Source: Typhlomys cinereus (Eukaryota; Chordata; Mammalia; Rodentia; Platacanthomyidae). Taken from it: a stretch of DNA of 64,000 nucleotides. Made by a program: the position numbers and the translations under genes. The first letter of the stretch is position 1. Each line of letters opens with the position of its first letter. This document shows, in pieces, positions 22,087 through 34,100 of the stretch. The stretch covers positions 371,508 through 435,507 of the forward strand of contig JALPQD010000637.1 in assembly GCA_023101885.1 (NCBI GenBank). The letters run 5' to 3'. Below the pieces are notes generated by a model. It did not search any database. It had not been told where the DNA came from and saw only the letters and a program-made list of their open reading frames with translations.

Positions 22087-22480
22087 GTTGCAGTTTGTCC
22101 TCAGGTTTCTGAAAAACACACAGGAAGCCAACTTAGTACAAGAGGGGGTTTTATTCTGGCTCATGATTCCGGTTGCCGTTTGGAGTCTCGCTTGTTCTCC
22201 ATCAAGAGTGGAGGGAACCGGCCACGTTATGTCCACAGGAATTGCTGAGAGGGACATACTCTCTCACTTGCCAGACTGCAAGTTTGCCAAAGTATGCCGA
22301 AGTCAGCCATACCACTTCCAGCTGTCTCCATCCCGTGCACCTGCCACAGAACATTGTCACCCACACCCATGAGATCTCCCACGGGATCGCTCAGGGCTTG
22401 CCTTAACCGTCAACTCTTCCCGGACAGATCCAGAGCCTCAGCCTTCAATTGTCCAGTTGACACCTGCATCCAACCAGCAC
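22087..22480 (-). repeat. Diverged MaLR-like LTR
   Basis: The sequence order resembles the LTRs at 25757-26179 and 40954-41352: GTTGCAGT at the start, GGGTTTTATTCTGGCTCATG, GGGAACCGGCCAC, CACTTGCCAGAC, and CAATTGTCCAGTTGACACCT near the end. It is strongly diverged. Confidence 0.5.
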
Positions 22481-23769
22481 AAGAAGCATTCAGATGATTG
22501 GAGACACAGAGAATGAATATTCACATGCGGCTTTTTAAATCTGGGACGCAGTTACCAGCATGGGCTAAGTGTTAGTTGTGTGGGCTTCTCAGGATGTGAC
22601 CCCGTCCACCTCAGGTTCTTTGACAGAAAAGTAAGACACCTGGTAGAACTCCTTGCTCACAAGGGATTTGATGTTAAGTTTCCAGGATGAGAGCTGGGGT
22701 TTGTAAATCAGTGGTAGAACGCTCATGCAGCATGCCAGAGAGGTTGTGATTCTGAGTGCGGACACTCGGGCGTGTGTAAAGTCACCCTTCTGGGGGCACA
22801 TCTGTGAATCTAAACACACAAGTTCCTTATTAGAATGGACTTCCATGCAGAGATATATGCACCCTTAAGGTTTATGGTCAGTAAGTTCCATTGGGCAATT
22901 AGTGGAGAATATTTTCCTCAATTTGAACATATTGATGTGGACAGAGGCAAAATGTGCATGGTTTGATACGTTTCCGTGCTTTTGAAGGAAAATTAAACCT
23001 ATGCTTTATTGGGCAACCAGGAGCCAAATGCCGTGTATCCAAAGTGTGCGATAGAAACTGTAGCAGGTGCTGGTGGCCCCATCTAACCTTACAAGGCAGA
23101 TGTGTCCTTGTCAGCTTCCAAGGGAAGAAATGGAGTTGGTGAGCTGAAGTAAGTCCCCCACACTACTCGGGACCAGAGACACTCAGGATTCAAATGTAAG
23201 TGTGATATATCCCAAAACTGTGACTCTTCTATTCTTTTGAGTTCTAGGAATATATTAAAAATAGTGGAATACCTGTCTTAAGGAGTTTCAGATTAATAAG
23301 GGACACAAGAAAGACTAATTCATGGTTCAACAGGAAAATGTCACGGAAATGTTGAAATTATAAAAGCATGTCCAGGCAAAAGCTTAGAGGCGTAAAAGGG
23401 TGCAATTGGAGAGAGAGGTACAAGAAACCCAGGGTATTCCAACAGCTGGTTCTTAGTAGAAATAGAGATCCTAACTTTGCGAAAATTATTTTTTAGGCTG
23501 TTTTTCAGAGAGGTGGTGTGACAAGGAGTCATTCAGATCTGATTGCTCTGAGGCGCTGTAGGAAGTGATGCTTTAGAACGCACCATCGTGATACAAGTAA
23601 CTTCCCAGGACCTTACTCTGCTGTGCTCCTTTGTATGTTTATTCAACATGTTATTTGTTCAATGCATTTTTTACACACCCACTAATATATTATAGATTCA
23701 ACACAGTTTAACATATTCAACATACTTCATGCGTAGAAATAGCAGGGCGGATTCCTTCTCCCAACATAG
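22481..23769. other. Unassigned sequence
   Basis: No gene or repeat family is recognised. Confidence 0.4.
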
Positions 23770-23991
23770 ATTCTGAGTACTCCGACATCTCTTAATGCTG
23801 CAACTTTGAACATAAAATAAATAAGTAGGAGTTAGCGAAGATAAGAGGGGAAGTCAGAGAAAAGAAGGCAAATGGGGGAAAAGAATCAACTGTTAAAAAA
23901 AGCCAAGAGTTAAAGCAAACATAATGTGTTTAAGAAGAGGAAAGAAGTAGAGACAACTGGTGAAAGAAGGGAGGGAGGGAAGAAGAGAGGA

Positions 23992-24055
<64 letters not shown>

Positions 24056-24060
24056 TAGTG
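23770..24060. repeat. Possible old dispersed repeat, pair of 37380-37620
   Basis: GACATCTCTTAA, GGGAAG, GGGGAA, GAGTTAAAGCAAAC and TTTAAG appear here in the same order and spacing as at 37380-37560. Class is unknown. Confidence 0.3.
23994..24053. repeat. (GA)n microsatellite
   Basis: About 28 nearly perfect GA units. Confidence 0.95.
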
Positions 24061-25144
24061 TGGTCCATTACTAATTAACTTTAATTAATATCAAAAGACA
24101 GAAAAAGTCTGATAATTCCAAGAACAACTGGGCAGCTGCAACAATGACACCAGTTTTGTCCCTTGCTGGACAGGCCTCATGAGTCTAGTGTCCACTAGGA
24201 GGACAAGTTTCCTCACGGTCATAGAACTACTGTGTCCCCATAGGGCTCAGTGGAAGCTCTCAGGTGCCGCCCTAAGTAGCAAGAAACCCTCTGAGCTTAC
24301 CTACCTCCCCGATCCAGAGGAAGAGCCGAACCGCTGTTGTGATGGGGGGCATGGGGGTGTGTTAAGAGCTGAGCACGGTGTTCTGATTGGGGGCACGGGG
24401 ATGGTGGTGATTGGGGAGGGAGGCACCGAGGAGAGGATGCAGTGGAGCAGCGAGCCTAAGAAGCTGGAGAACAGGCACTGAGGACCCCCGCGCCTGCTGT
24501 CCAGTGCAGGCCAAGGGGCGTGCGGAACATCAAGGAAGGCGAGGTCGGGTGAGGGGCCGGTGGGGGGGCTGCTTGTGAAGGACTGTGAGGCCATGGAAGG
24601 GCAGCCAGAGCTGTGGGCAGCTTTCACACTAGCCAGTGGTCCAGGGAGAGCAGCGACCCCTGAGACCTGCGTGCTGGAGCCGTCTCCCTGCCTGGCCCTC
24701 CGCACCCCTCTCCTGGGCTTCCTTTCTGCAACCTGGCTTCTCAGCGTCCCTCCCATCTCCCCCCTTCATCAGTCCTTTCTGAGCTGCTTCCCCCCATTTC
24801 AGATATGCATGTAATGTCTGTTGAGAATTTTTAGTATTTACATTTGTATTCATTTCTCAAAGCTCCCCAAGCCTATCAGCACATGAATGGAAGTTTGTTC
24901 TTTCATAGTTCTGGAGGCGGAAGACCAAGCTCTAGAGGAAACCTTCCTCTTCCTCCTCGCAATGGGAAGGTCCGGGTTTGCTCTGCCTTAGAGTGACACC
25001 GTTCTAATCTGTGTCCACCTTCATCATCGCCTTCCTAGATGTGTCTGTGGAACCTTCCCTCTCTCCCTGCCCATTTCATAAAGAGAGAAGATTCTGAAGT
25101 TGATTTCGTCATTCACAATAACATTTACTCTTTGGCCCTCAGAG
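24061..25144. other. Unassigned, GC-rich in its middle
   Basis: 24300-24760 is GC-rich and supports a 151-codon minus-strand frame (24756-24301) with no known motif. Few CpGs. It is probably chance coding potential. Confidence 0.35.
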
Positions 25145-25322
25145 GTAATGTTTAGAGGGTCTGGGATCATTCTGAATTACTTCTATCTTCTTTGTGCTTT
25201 GGTCTGAGATTTCCCAGGCCTCGCCCATCAGGGCCTGAAGGGCAGCCCGGGCCCTGGAATCTGAACTCAGGACGTTCTGCTTTTGAGTCAGAGTCTTAAC
25301 CTCTGAACCAACTCTCCAGCCC
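25145..25322 (-). repeat. Lineage-specific SINE, tail missing
   Basis: Antisense body TTCCCAGGCCTCGCCCATCA and the head pattern GAATCTGAACTCAGGACG, CAACTCTCCAGCCC. The (TG)n tail is absent. Confidence 0.7.
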
Positions 25323-25324
25323 TG

Positions 25325-25756
25325 GTTTACAATTTTATTGGTTCCTTCAAAGTGCCAGCTTACAGCTTTATCATTTTTCTCCTTTGTTCATTATTTTATT
25401 GATTTCTGACATCATCTTTGCTATTTCCTTCTTTTATGCTTGCTTTGGCTGTAGTATGCGTTCCTCCCTTGTTTCTTAAGGTGGAACCTCAGGGAATTGA
25501 GTTCAGATCTCTGCAGCATTCTAATACAGGTTTTCAGTGTTAGGAATTTTCTCCCAGCCATTGTTTTAGTTCACTTTCCACATCTCAATATGTTCTTTTC
25601 ATTTCCAGTCACTTCAAAAATATTCTTTCATTTCCTTTTGAAATTTCTTCCTTGACTTGTGGGTTATTTAAAAGTATGAATATTTAGGTTCCAAGTATTT
25701 GTGGATTTTAATAGTTCTTTCAGTAATTGCTTTTCAACTTAATTCAGCATGGCCAG
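25325..25756 (-). repeat. Old L1 ORF2 remnant
   Basis: GACTTGTGGGTTATTTAAAA and TTCCAAGTATTTGTGGATTT are typical antisense ORF2 stretches of old mammalian L1. Confidence 0.5.
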
Positions 25757-27360
25757 TGTTGCAGTCTGCCTGCATGGTTGCTGATAAATGACCATCACAC
25801 AGTTTAAGAGAACAAGGAGTTTACTTTCTTACGACAGTCCGGTTACAGTTCTCAGTCCAGGTTAATGGGAAAGCATGCACCAACACCAGGGCCGAGGGAA
25901 CTGGCCACACTATCACTGCATAATGGCTGAGAGAGGGACGATCCTTATTGCCAGACCAGCATGTCTGGCCAAGTGAACAGAAGGATGCCAACTCTCTCAA
26001 CCAGCTTTCTGCGATTTATCCAGGGCCTAATCCCACCCACTATGGGCTGGGTCTTCCCCATCAGCTAGACAATTCCCTTCAGGTTTGCTCTGGGCTTAAC
26101 TCAACCATCAACTCTCTACAACTATGCCCAGAGCCCAAACGCTCAAGAGTCCAGTTGACACTTGTGCTTAACTATGACACTCCACCCCTTGTCAACTTGA
26201 CACAAAAACAATAGCACTTTTTAAACTATAACCTTTTCTTGTCCCCACAGATGTTAAAAGTTGACTTAAAAATATAAATACATTTCAAATGTTTTCTCAT
26301 TAAAAGTTCAGTTCCAACATTTTAAATGTTCAAGTTAAATGTTCTTAACTTTCTTAAATTAAAATAAGTTAAATACTTTAAAACAGATAAAACATTAAAA
26401 CAAAAGGATCTTAAAGCAATAAGAAAACATTAAAAACATCAAAGTCCAATGAATCACTGCATCCTGTACTTCAACGTCCATCTTCTGCTGCTCATCATGT
26501 AGTCAAGGTGGCTCAAAGATTCTAGGCATTCCCAGTCCCTGTTTGCAGCTTGAAGTTGTAAAAGCAGAGTTCCTTGAACCAGGCTTAATATCTTCTCACA
26601 GTTGTCCTCAGCAGCAGTCCCACAGTTCTGGCCTCTCAAACACTCTGGGTTCTCCTCTACAGCTGTAAGCTTCACCTTCTCTCACAGGAACTCTACATCT
26701 TACACTTGGTGCCAAGCTTCTGCTGCTCGCCACGAACCCTTCAGCAGTACACCCAAATCAGTATCACCTGGGGGACACTGCCAGTCCGAAGCAAGGTTGA
26801 AACATAGCTTAGTCCACTGGAGCTACAGCTGCACCAACTTCAACACACTGATGCTGGAAAAGCCTCTTTTAGGCAGCCAAACATCCAAAGGGCAAGAAAC
26901 GACTTTAACTTGTGCTTTTGGCCCCTGAAGGAATTTGAGTTTTCAAGCCATGAACTTGCCATATGGTGGTTTTCATGTCTTTCACCATCCCAGTGCAAAT
27001 TACTAGGTTTTCCTTCACTGATACTCATTTCTCCAACAGCAGCAGATATTCTGCTGCCTGCTCTTTGCACATCCAAACCTTCAAGGCTGCCAACACAGCT
27101 CTCCTCTGTCAAGCAAACCAGTCCATCATCTTTAAATTCAGCTTTACCAAAGTCCTTGTTCCCCTCATCACAAATTGGGCCCAAACAATCTCTCTCAGCA
27201 ATTGGCCCACTAAATGCTGAAGAACGGTATTTGTAGATCCACAAATTGAAAATTCTCAAGCATTTCCAACTTTGTCCAGCAAAACCGTTCAAAAGCCACA
27301 ATATCCACATAGTCGGATCTATCAGCAACACCCCACTCCCGGTACCAAATTCTGTTGCAG
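25757..27360 (-). mobile_element. MaLR-type provirus with one LTR and an intact-looking PBS
   Basis: The 3' LTR is 25757-26179 (plus-strand TGTTGCAG to CTATGACA). Internal sequence follows to 27352, where the first 8 nt of the 5' LTR (TGTTGCAG) remain before unrelated sequence. The internal region begins, on the minus strand, with a tRNA-Leu-type PBS. A 181-codon minus-strand frame (27385-26840) reads across the PBS, so it is not a natural gene start. No gag, protease or RT motif is seen, as expected for MaLR internals. The LTR is the same subfamily as the solo LTR at 40954-41352. Confidence 0.75.
27330..27347 (-). other. tRNA-Leu-type primer-binding site
   Basis: The minus strand reads TGGTACCGGGAGTGGGGT, separated from the LTR edge (27353) by 5 nt. 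Same layout as 2818-2836. Confidence 0.7.
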
Positions 27361-27534
27361 GTGAACTGCAACAGCCAGAGTACATACTCTGATTTATTTT
27401 TTAAAGTTCGTGATTCAAAGTATGATGGATTTGGTCTCTACAGAGTGAAATGTGTTCTGTCGTGGTCTAGCACAGAGTCTCTTTACTGACAAACAGAATG
27501 TGAAAGCTCTTGCCTTTTTAAAATTCAACTTTTT

Positions 27535-28640
27535 TTTTAGTTTCATGTATGAATACAACGAATTTATGATATTTTCATGACTTAATCCCTAGTCTCATTC
27601 CCCTCCTGTGATCATTACAAACCTCCTTTCCTATTAGTCCCCTTTGTACTCTCATGTGTGCTCCACCGAGTTTCCATCTGAGTTGCCTTTCATGGGGCAT
27701 GAATCATGTACCAGTGGGTGTATCATTGAGGAAAGCATCTTCCCTTTCCCATGTCCAGTGCTAACCCTCAACAGTCTCTCAGAGAGGTGCGGGGTCTCCT
27801 GAGTCTTTTCCCCTTCCATGGAAATGATGATAGGATCAGTCCCATGCAGGTCTTGTGTAATAATACATAGCTGCAGCGAGCTCATGGGCACATGAACTTT
27901 CATGTCCAGAAGATCATGTTTAGCTGCACCCTGCCCCTTCAGAATCTTGCATTCTTACCACCCCTTCTTCTGCCACATTTATTTATTTATTTGTTGATTG
28001 ATTGATTTGTGTGTGTATCAGAGGCCACTGTGTGTCCCTGTGGAAGCTCAAGGGTGATTTTTGGGAATCGTCCTGATTGCTTCCACTTCCTTTTTGCTTT
28101 GCTCTGTGATTTCCCAGGCTCTGCCCACAAGGGCCAGAGTTGCAAGCTTCTGCCATTTCTGCCTGGTATTTTTTTCCATGGGATCTGAGATCTGAACTCA
28201 GGACCTTCTGCTTGTGAGGCAGAGTCTTAACCCCTGAGCCATCTCTCCAGCCCTTTGCTTTTTTTATTTATTTAAATTGTTTTTAAGATTTTATACGTGA
28301 ATTCAAGCCATTCTCACCCTGATCACCTAATTCCAGTCATCTGCTTTCTCCCATTACAAGCTTACTTCTTTCGCACCTATTCCCTCCACTCCCTCTGGGT
28401 CCTTCTGTGTGTGTGGTTTACCGTGTCCCACCTGAGTTGCTGTCACTGATTTTTCAGTCTGCTTGTTCTCCTGTTGTTGTGAAGGTGCTATTAAATATTC
28501 AGGAAGGATTGTGGACTTGTCTGCTTCTCCTGGCAGGTTTTATCAGTTTTGTTTCCTGTACATTGAGCTATTTTAGGTGCTATGTTGTTTTGATGAAATG
28601 CCATATTTTTTTTTAATCAGAAATCCACTTCGTTTGATGT
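27535..28640 (-). repeat. L1/Lx 3' UTR fragments, interrupted by a SINE
   Basis: 27535-27962 starts with a T run and contains antisense 3'-UTR landmarks such as CATGAACTTTCATGTCCAGA and CTTACCACCCCTTCTTCTGC. 28262-28640 is a second piece, again starting T-rich. These could be two separate insertions. They are more diverged than the L1 at 30127-37122. Confidence 0.55.
27963..28254 (-). mobile_element. Lineage-specific SINE
   Basis: (TTTA)n/(TTGA)n tail, then TCAGAGGCCACTGTGTGTCC, CAGGCTCTGCCCAC, GATCTGAACTCAGGACC, and the CATCTCTCCAGCCC end. Near-consensus. The A-tail sits in T-rich sequence, so the target duplication is unclear. Confidence 0.85.
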
Positions 28641-28802
28641 TAATCTAGTCACTCCAGCTGTCTTTCGATTACTGCTGGCAGAGTGTATCCTACCAGCCTT
28701 TTGCTTTGAACAAATGTTTGGTATTTGATGCCCCCCACCCCCCCGCAGTGACTTTTCCTATTCCTATAGTGTTCTAGGAGTGGTCTTCTGGCCTAACAGT
28801 CC

Positions 28803-29250
28803 TCACCATCTTCATTAGAGCAGCTGTGACTACTTGCAAGAGACCCTCAGGATTAGATCTGTTGGGATTTCCTCATAGAAGAAAGGGGTGGGGACCATCA
28901 GAAGACACTCACCTGAGACTCAGCCACGACCCCTGGGCTTCCCTGCCAGTTGTAGGTAATTTTGTCCAAGCTGCATGGGGTCTCACGTGGGAGGTGCTGG
29001 AGTCTACAAAGGTTAACTGGAGGGGGTGCAGTCCTGCTGTATACAGCCGTGGGAAGCCATTGTCCCTGCCGGATTAGGTCTTCTCAGCAGTGCTTTGGGG
29101 TCACGGGTGCTCTTGGCAGGAGCCACCCATGCTCCGCAAGTAGCCCCATGAATTCAGTGGTTCACGAAGTTGGAATTTTGGTGGAATCTTTCCATTGGGT
29201 TCTAGTTGGTGCCCTGCCTGGGTTGAGGGATGTCACCCCAGAACACGTTC
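28803..29250 (+). repeat. Possible L1 3' UTR fragment, sense
   Basis: GCTGTGACTACTTGCAAGAG and the following AGGATTAGATCTGTTGGGA resemble the sense 3'-UTR start of rodent L1/Lx. One of only two plus-strand L1 candidates here. Confidence 0.35.
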
Positions 29251-29379
29251 ACTGAACATACGGGCCTGAGGGACCTTAGGCTCACTGTCGTTGTTGATGG
29301 AGTTAGGTTTGGAGGTTCTGTGGCACTGCTTATTTTCTGTCTCATTGACTCTTGACTTTTTTCTCTTATTAGAGATTAA

Positions 29380-29728
29380 TCAACTCACTTCCCCATCAGT
29401 TTATCTCCTTCATATTTTGTAATTTTGACAACATAAATCTTTGCCACAGTTTGTCCTCCTCACTTTATGTAAGAGCCTTTCAGCTGTGTACTTTATCAAC
29501 TCCTGGTCTTCTACATTTATCATAAATCTCACATTTTAGTTTACTGCTTTGCTTTAAGAAGTTAGAGTGATTCAAAGTTGGGAAAGAGTCTGTTTCATCT
29601 GTATATATTTATGTATGGATATACTTACAATTTCTGGCATTTCATATTCCAGCTTGTATTATTTTCCTTCTTTGTGAACATTTTTTGTAGCAAAGACTTA
29701 CTGACAATACCTTCCTTGTATATACCAA
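29380..29728 (-). repeat. Old L1/HAL1-like remnant
   Basis: AT-rich text such as TTTATCAACTCCTGGTCTTC and GTAGCAAAGACTTACTGACA resembles old antisense LINE. Family not certain. The remnant seems to continue at 30067-30112. Confidence 0.35.
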
Positions 29729-29736
29729 GACAAATT

Positions 29737-29779
29737 TTCTTTTTTTAAAAAAAAGTTTCCTTTTATTTCATCTTATTTA

Positions 29780-29841
<62 letters not shown>

Positions 29842-30058
29842 GTGGAGGACCAAGGGAGACTTCAGGAATCATCTTGGATTGCTTCTACTTCATTTTCTCT
29901 TCCCTCTGGGATTTCCCAGGCTCTGCTTACCAGGGTCGAAAGTGCAGCCAATGCCATTTTCATCTGTCTTTTTTTTTTAAATGTGGGACCTGGGATCTGA
30001 ACTCAGAACCGTCTGCTTGTGAGGCAGAGGCTTAACCCCTGAGCCTTCTCTCCAGCCT
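29737..30058 (-). mobile_element. Lineage-specific SINE with long (GT)n
   Basis: It contains (GT)n at 29785-29838, CCTGTGGAGGACCAAGGG, GGGATCTGAACTCAGAACC, and the CTTCTCTCCAGCCT end. Flanked by GACAAATT at 29729-29736 and 30059-30066. Confidence 0.85.
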
Positions 30059-30126
30059 GACAAATTGACTTTTATTGACAACTTTTTGTTCTTTTCAAAG
30101 CTTTGAAGATGTTGCTGCTCTGTCTT

Positions 30127-31169
30127 TTTTTTTAATTTATCTTTTCCACTCATAAAAACTTGATAGGTACCCCATTCCCCTCCCTCCCTCCACCCCTCCC
30201 TGGATCCCCTTGCTCCCTCCCCCCTTTCCCCTTCCTTTTTCCCCTCCTTTTCTCCCAGTGCCCCCTTCCCCCCCACCCCCATTCCTGGAGCATTCTTTAC
30301 TGTGCATGTCAAACTTTCCTCCGGGTCCTCTTCTGATGAGCATTGCCTAGAGTTTTTTTTGTGTTCCCCTTTAGTATAGGAACACTATTGTGGCTGTTAA
30401 TCCCTTGCCTATAAGGATCCTAGTGCCTGTGATCCATGCTAGACTTTGGGGGGTCAATGATATGTTGGTAATTGCGCAGGTCATGCAAAGTCCTATTATG
30501 ATTACTTAAACCCTAACTTGTGGGGAGTATCTTGCATATAATTGCTCCTCCCCATCTTTAGGCTCTTACAATCTTACCGCCCCCTCTTCCGCAAATTTCC
30601 CTGAGCTTTGGGATGGGGAGAGATTAGGCTGGCCTGGTTCCTGGTGATTAATGTAGGGTCTCTGATGCTCTGAATTATGGTTTGTTGTTGTTTTTTTTTT
30701 CTTCTAGTTTTGCTGTTCCTGCACCACCATTGGCTCCATCCTGATGAGTATTGGATGTCACCCGCTGGCCAGAGATAAAAGGATGTTAAAATAGTGTTAT
30801 TATAAGAGGAGATTCAAAGGTAGATGGAATAAGGGTAGGAGAGCGTGGTGAAGGTGGGGGTCAGTCTCCATTTGCAGGATGGTTGCCTTCTATCTGCCAG
30901 ACTCTTTGCCCTCCTAGTCTGGTGAGACCAAATCCCATCAGTTACAAGTGACCAGGAAGGAAAGTCTGTGAGCTTAACCAGATGTCTCATTACTTACTTT
31001 CGGTACTTGATGGTCGCTTATTTTCTCTGCTGTAGCATGATCCCCTCTCTCCTTGTTCTGGCGAGGCCCTCCTTTCCCTTCCCTCCTGTTTATAATCTTT
31101 ACAATTACTGTAGGTATTACAGAGATTTATCTTTGAGTGTGTCACTAAGTGGGTTTGGTACTAGGATCC
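30127..31169 (-). other. L1 3' UTR with G-rich polypurine tract
   Basis: The plus strand at 30172-30290 is almost all C and T, so the L1 sense strand is a G-rich purine tract able to form G-quadruplexes. The same tract is seen at 14200-14290, 54475-54590 and 59790-59930. Confidence 0.75.
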
Positions 31170-34100
31170 ACCTATTAGGGAGTACATATGGCACTTAATT
31201 TTCTGTGTCTGGGATACTTCACTCAATATAATTTTTTCTAATTCCATCCATTTCCTGGGCAAATTTCATTAATTCATCATTTTTTGATGGCTGAGTAGTA
31301 TTCCATTGTATAGATATACCACATTTTCCTTATGCACTCGTCAACTGTTGGGCATTTGGGTTGATTCCATGACTTTGCTATTGTAAAAAGTGTTGCTATG
31401 AACATGGTTGTGCTTGTGCCATTGAGGTGAATTTTTGCTGTATGGGGGATTATTCCCAAAAGTGGAATAGCAGGGTCATATGGCAATTCAATCTGTAATT
31501 TTTTGAGAATCGTCAAATGGCTTGCCAGAGTGGTTGTATAAGCCTGCATTCCCACAAGGGAGAGTTCCCTTCTCGCCACATCCTCTCCAGCATTTGATGT
31601 TGTTTGTATTGTGGATTTTTGCCATCCTGAGCGGGGTGAGATGGTATCTCAGGGAGGTTTTGATTTGCATTTCCCTGATGGCTAAGGATGCAGAGCATTT
31701 TTTAAGACATTTGTTAGACATTTCAACTTTGTCCCTTGTAAAGTTTCTTTTAAGTTCCAAGGCCCATTTTTTAATTGGGCCATTTGTTTCCTTGGTGTTT
31801 AGTTTTCTAAGTTCTTTGTGCACTCTGGGCAGTAGAGCTCTGTCAGATATGTGGTTAGTGAAGATTTTCTCCCATTCTGTGGGTTGCCTTTGTGCTGGAG
31901 TTACAATCTCTTTATCTGAACAGAAGCTCTTTAATTTCACATCTGTTGAGTATTGGTTGTAGTGACTGTGCTATTGGATTTCCATTTAGGAACTGTTGGC
32001 CTAGTCCATTCATCTCGAGGGCGTTCCCTACCCTTTCAACTATGGTTTTTATAGTCTCTGGACTTATATTAAGGTCCTTGATCCATTTGGAGTTATTTCT
32101 TGTACATAGTGACAAGTACGGGTCCAGTTTTAATCTTCTGCATGTGCATATCCAGTTTTGCCAGCACCACTTGTTGAAGATACTGTTCCTTTTCCATTGG
32201 ATTTTTTGGGCCCTTTTGTCAAAGATCAAATAGCTGTAATTTTGTGGGCTTATATATGGGTTTTCAGCCCTTATCCATTGATCTGTGTGTCTGTTTTGGA
32301 GCCAGTACCAGGCTGTTTTTATAACTATGGATTTGTAGTATAGATTAAGGTTTGATATGGTGATACCTCCAGCAGTGTTTTTGTTACTCAGGATTGTCTT
32401 TGCTATCCTGGGTCTTTTGTGCCTCCATATGAATTTTGAGATTGTTTGGTCAACTTCTTTAAAGAATTGCTTTGGGATTTTGATTGGTATAAGCATTGAA
32501 TCTGTATACTGCCTTTGGTAGGATGGTCATTTTTATGATATTGATTCTGCCAATCCAGGAGCATGGGAGTTCTTTCCACCTTCTGGTGTCTTCTGCAATT
32601 TCTCTTTTTAGGGTTTTAAAGTTTTCATTGTAAAGGTCATATACTTCCTTGGTTAGGTTTATAGCAAGGTATTTCATTATTTTAGGGGCTATAGTAAATG
32701 GGATTGTTTCTCTCAGGGCTTTTTCACTTCTTTCATTCTGGGCATAGAGGAAGGCCACTGATTTTTGTACATTTATTTTGTATCCTGACACCCTGATAAA
32801 CTTCTGTATTAGTTCCAGGAGTTTCCTGGTGGAGTTTTTTTTTTTTTTAAAGCAATGTTTCTTTATTATTATTATTATTATTATTATTTATTCAACTGTG
32901 CGCATGTATGTGCGTGCACACGTGTGTGTGTCTGTGTGTGTATGTGTGTATGTGTGTGTGTAGAACCACGGACGAATTCGCGAACCACCATGGACGCCTC
33001 CACCTCCTTCTGCCCCGGGATTCACAGGCTCTGCCCTACCAGGACCAGAAGCGCAGGCCGCCCCTACTTCTACCTGGCGTCTATACGTGGGATCTGGGAT
33101 CCGAACTCAGGACCTTCTGCCTGCAAGGCGGAGGCTTAACCCCTGAGCCACTTCTCCAGCCCTCCTGGTGGAGTTTTTAGAATCACTCAGGTATATGATA
33201 ATGTCATCTGCAAATAGAGATAACTTGACTTCTTCCTTGCGTATTTGAATCCCTTTTATCTCCCTTTCTTGTCTTACAGCTTCAGCTAAGACTTCAAGTA
33301 CAGTATTGAATAGAAGTGGTGAGAGTAGACAACCTGTCTAGTTCCTGATCAAGTGGGAATGCTTCGCGTTTTTCCAGCTTATTGTATACAGCTTTTATTA
33401 TATTGATAAAGGTTCCTTCCATTGCAACCTTCTCTAGGGTTTTGATCATAAAGGGCTGTTGAATCTTGTCAAAAGTTTTTTCTGCATCTATGGAGAGTAT
33501 TATGTGGTCTTGAGCTTTGGACTGGTTTATATGGTGAATTACATTTATTGATTTGCATATGTTGAACCAACCTTGTGTGCCTGGGATAAAGCCTACTTGA
33601 TCTCCATGAATGATCTTTTTGATATGTTTTTGAATCTGATTTGCTAAGACTTTGTTGAGAATCTTTGCATCTGTGTTCATCAGAGAGATTGGCCTGTTTT
33701 TTTTTTTAAGTGCATCTTTATTAGGTTTTGAGATTAAGACGATATTAGCTTCATAGAAGGAATTTGGTAGTGTTCCTTCCTTTGCTATTTGATGGAACAG
33801 TTTAAGGAGTATTCGTATTATTTTTTCCTTAAATGTCTGGTAGAATTCTGTGCTGAATCCATCTGGTTCAGGACTTTTTTTGGTGGGAAGATTCGAGATA
33901 ACTTCATCGATTTCCTCATATGTTATAGGACTATTTAAATAATTCAAAACTTCCTGGTTCAATTTAGGTAAGTCGTGCTTACTTAGGAATTTATCCATTT
34001 TTTTGTGTTGTCAAATTTCGCAGGGTATAAGTTTTTGAAATATGACCTTATAATATTCTGAATTTCTTGGGTATCACTACTGATACCATTTTCATTTCTA

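Noticed and set aside
26840..27385. 181-codon minus-strand frame
   Set aside because: It reads through the primer-binding site and the LTR edge of a MaLR element. It has no known domain and no plausible gene start.
29784..30035. Cys/Val repeat frames
   Set aside because: They are translations of (TG)n in a SINE tail. The same applies at 17440, 21380, 32855 and 57254.
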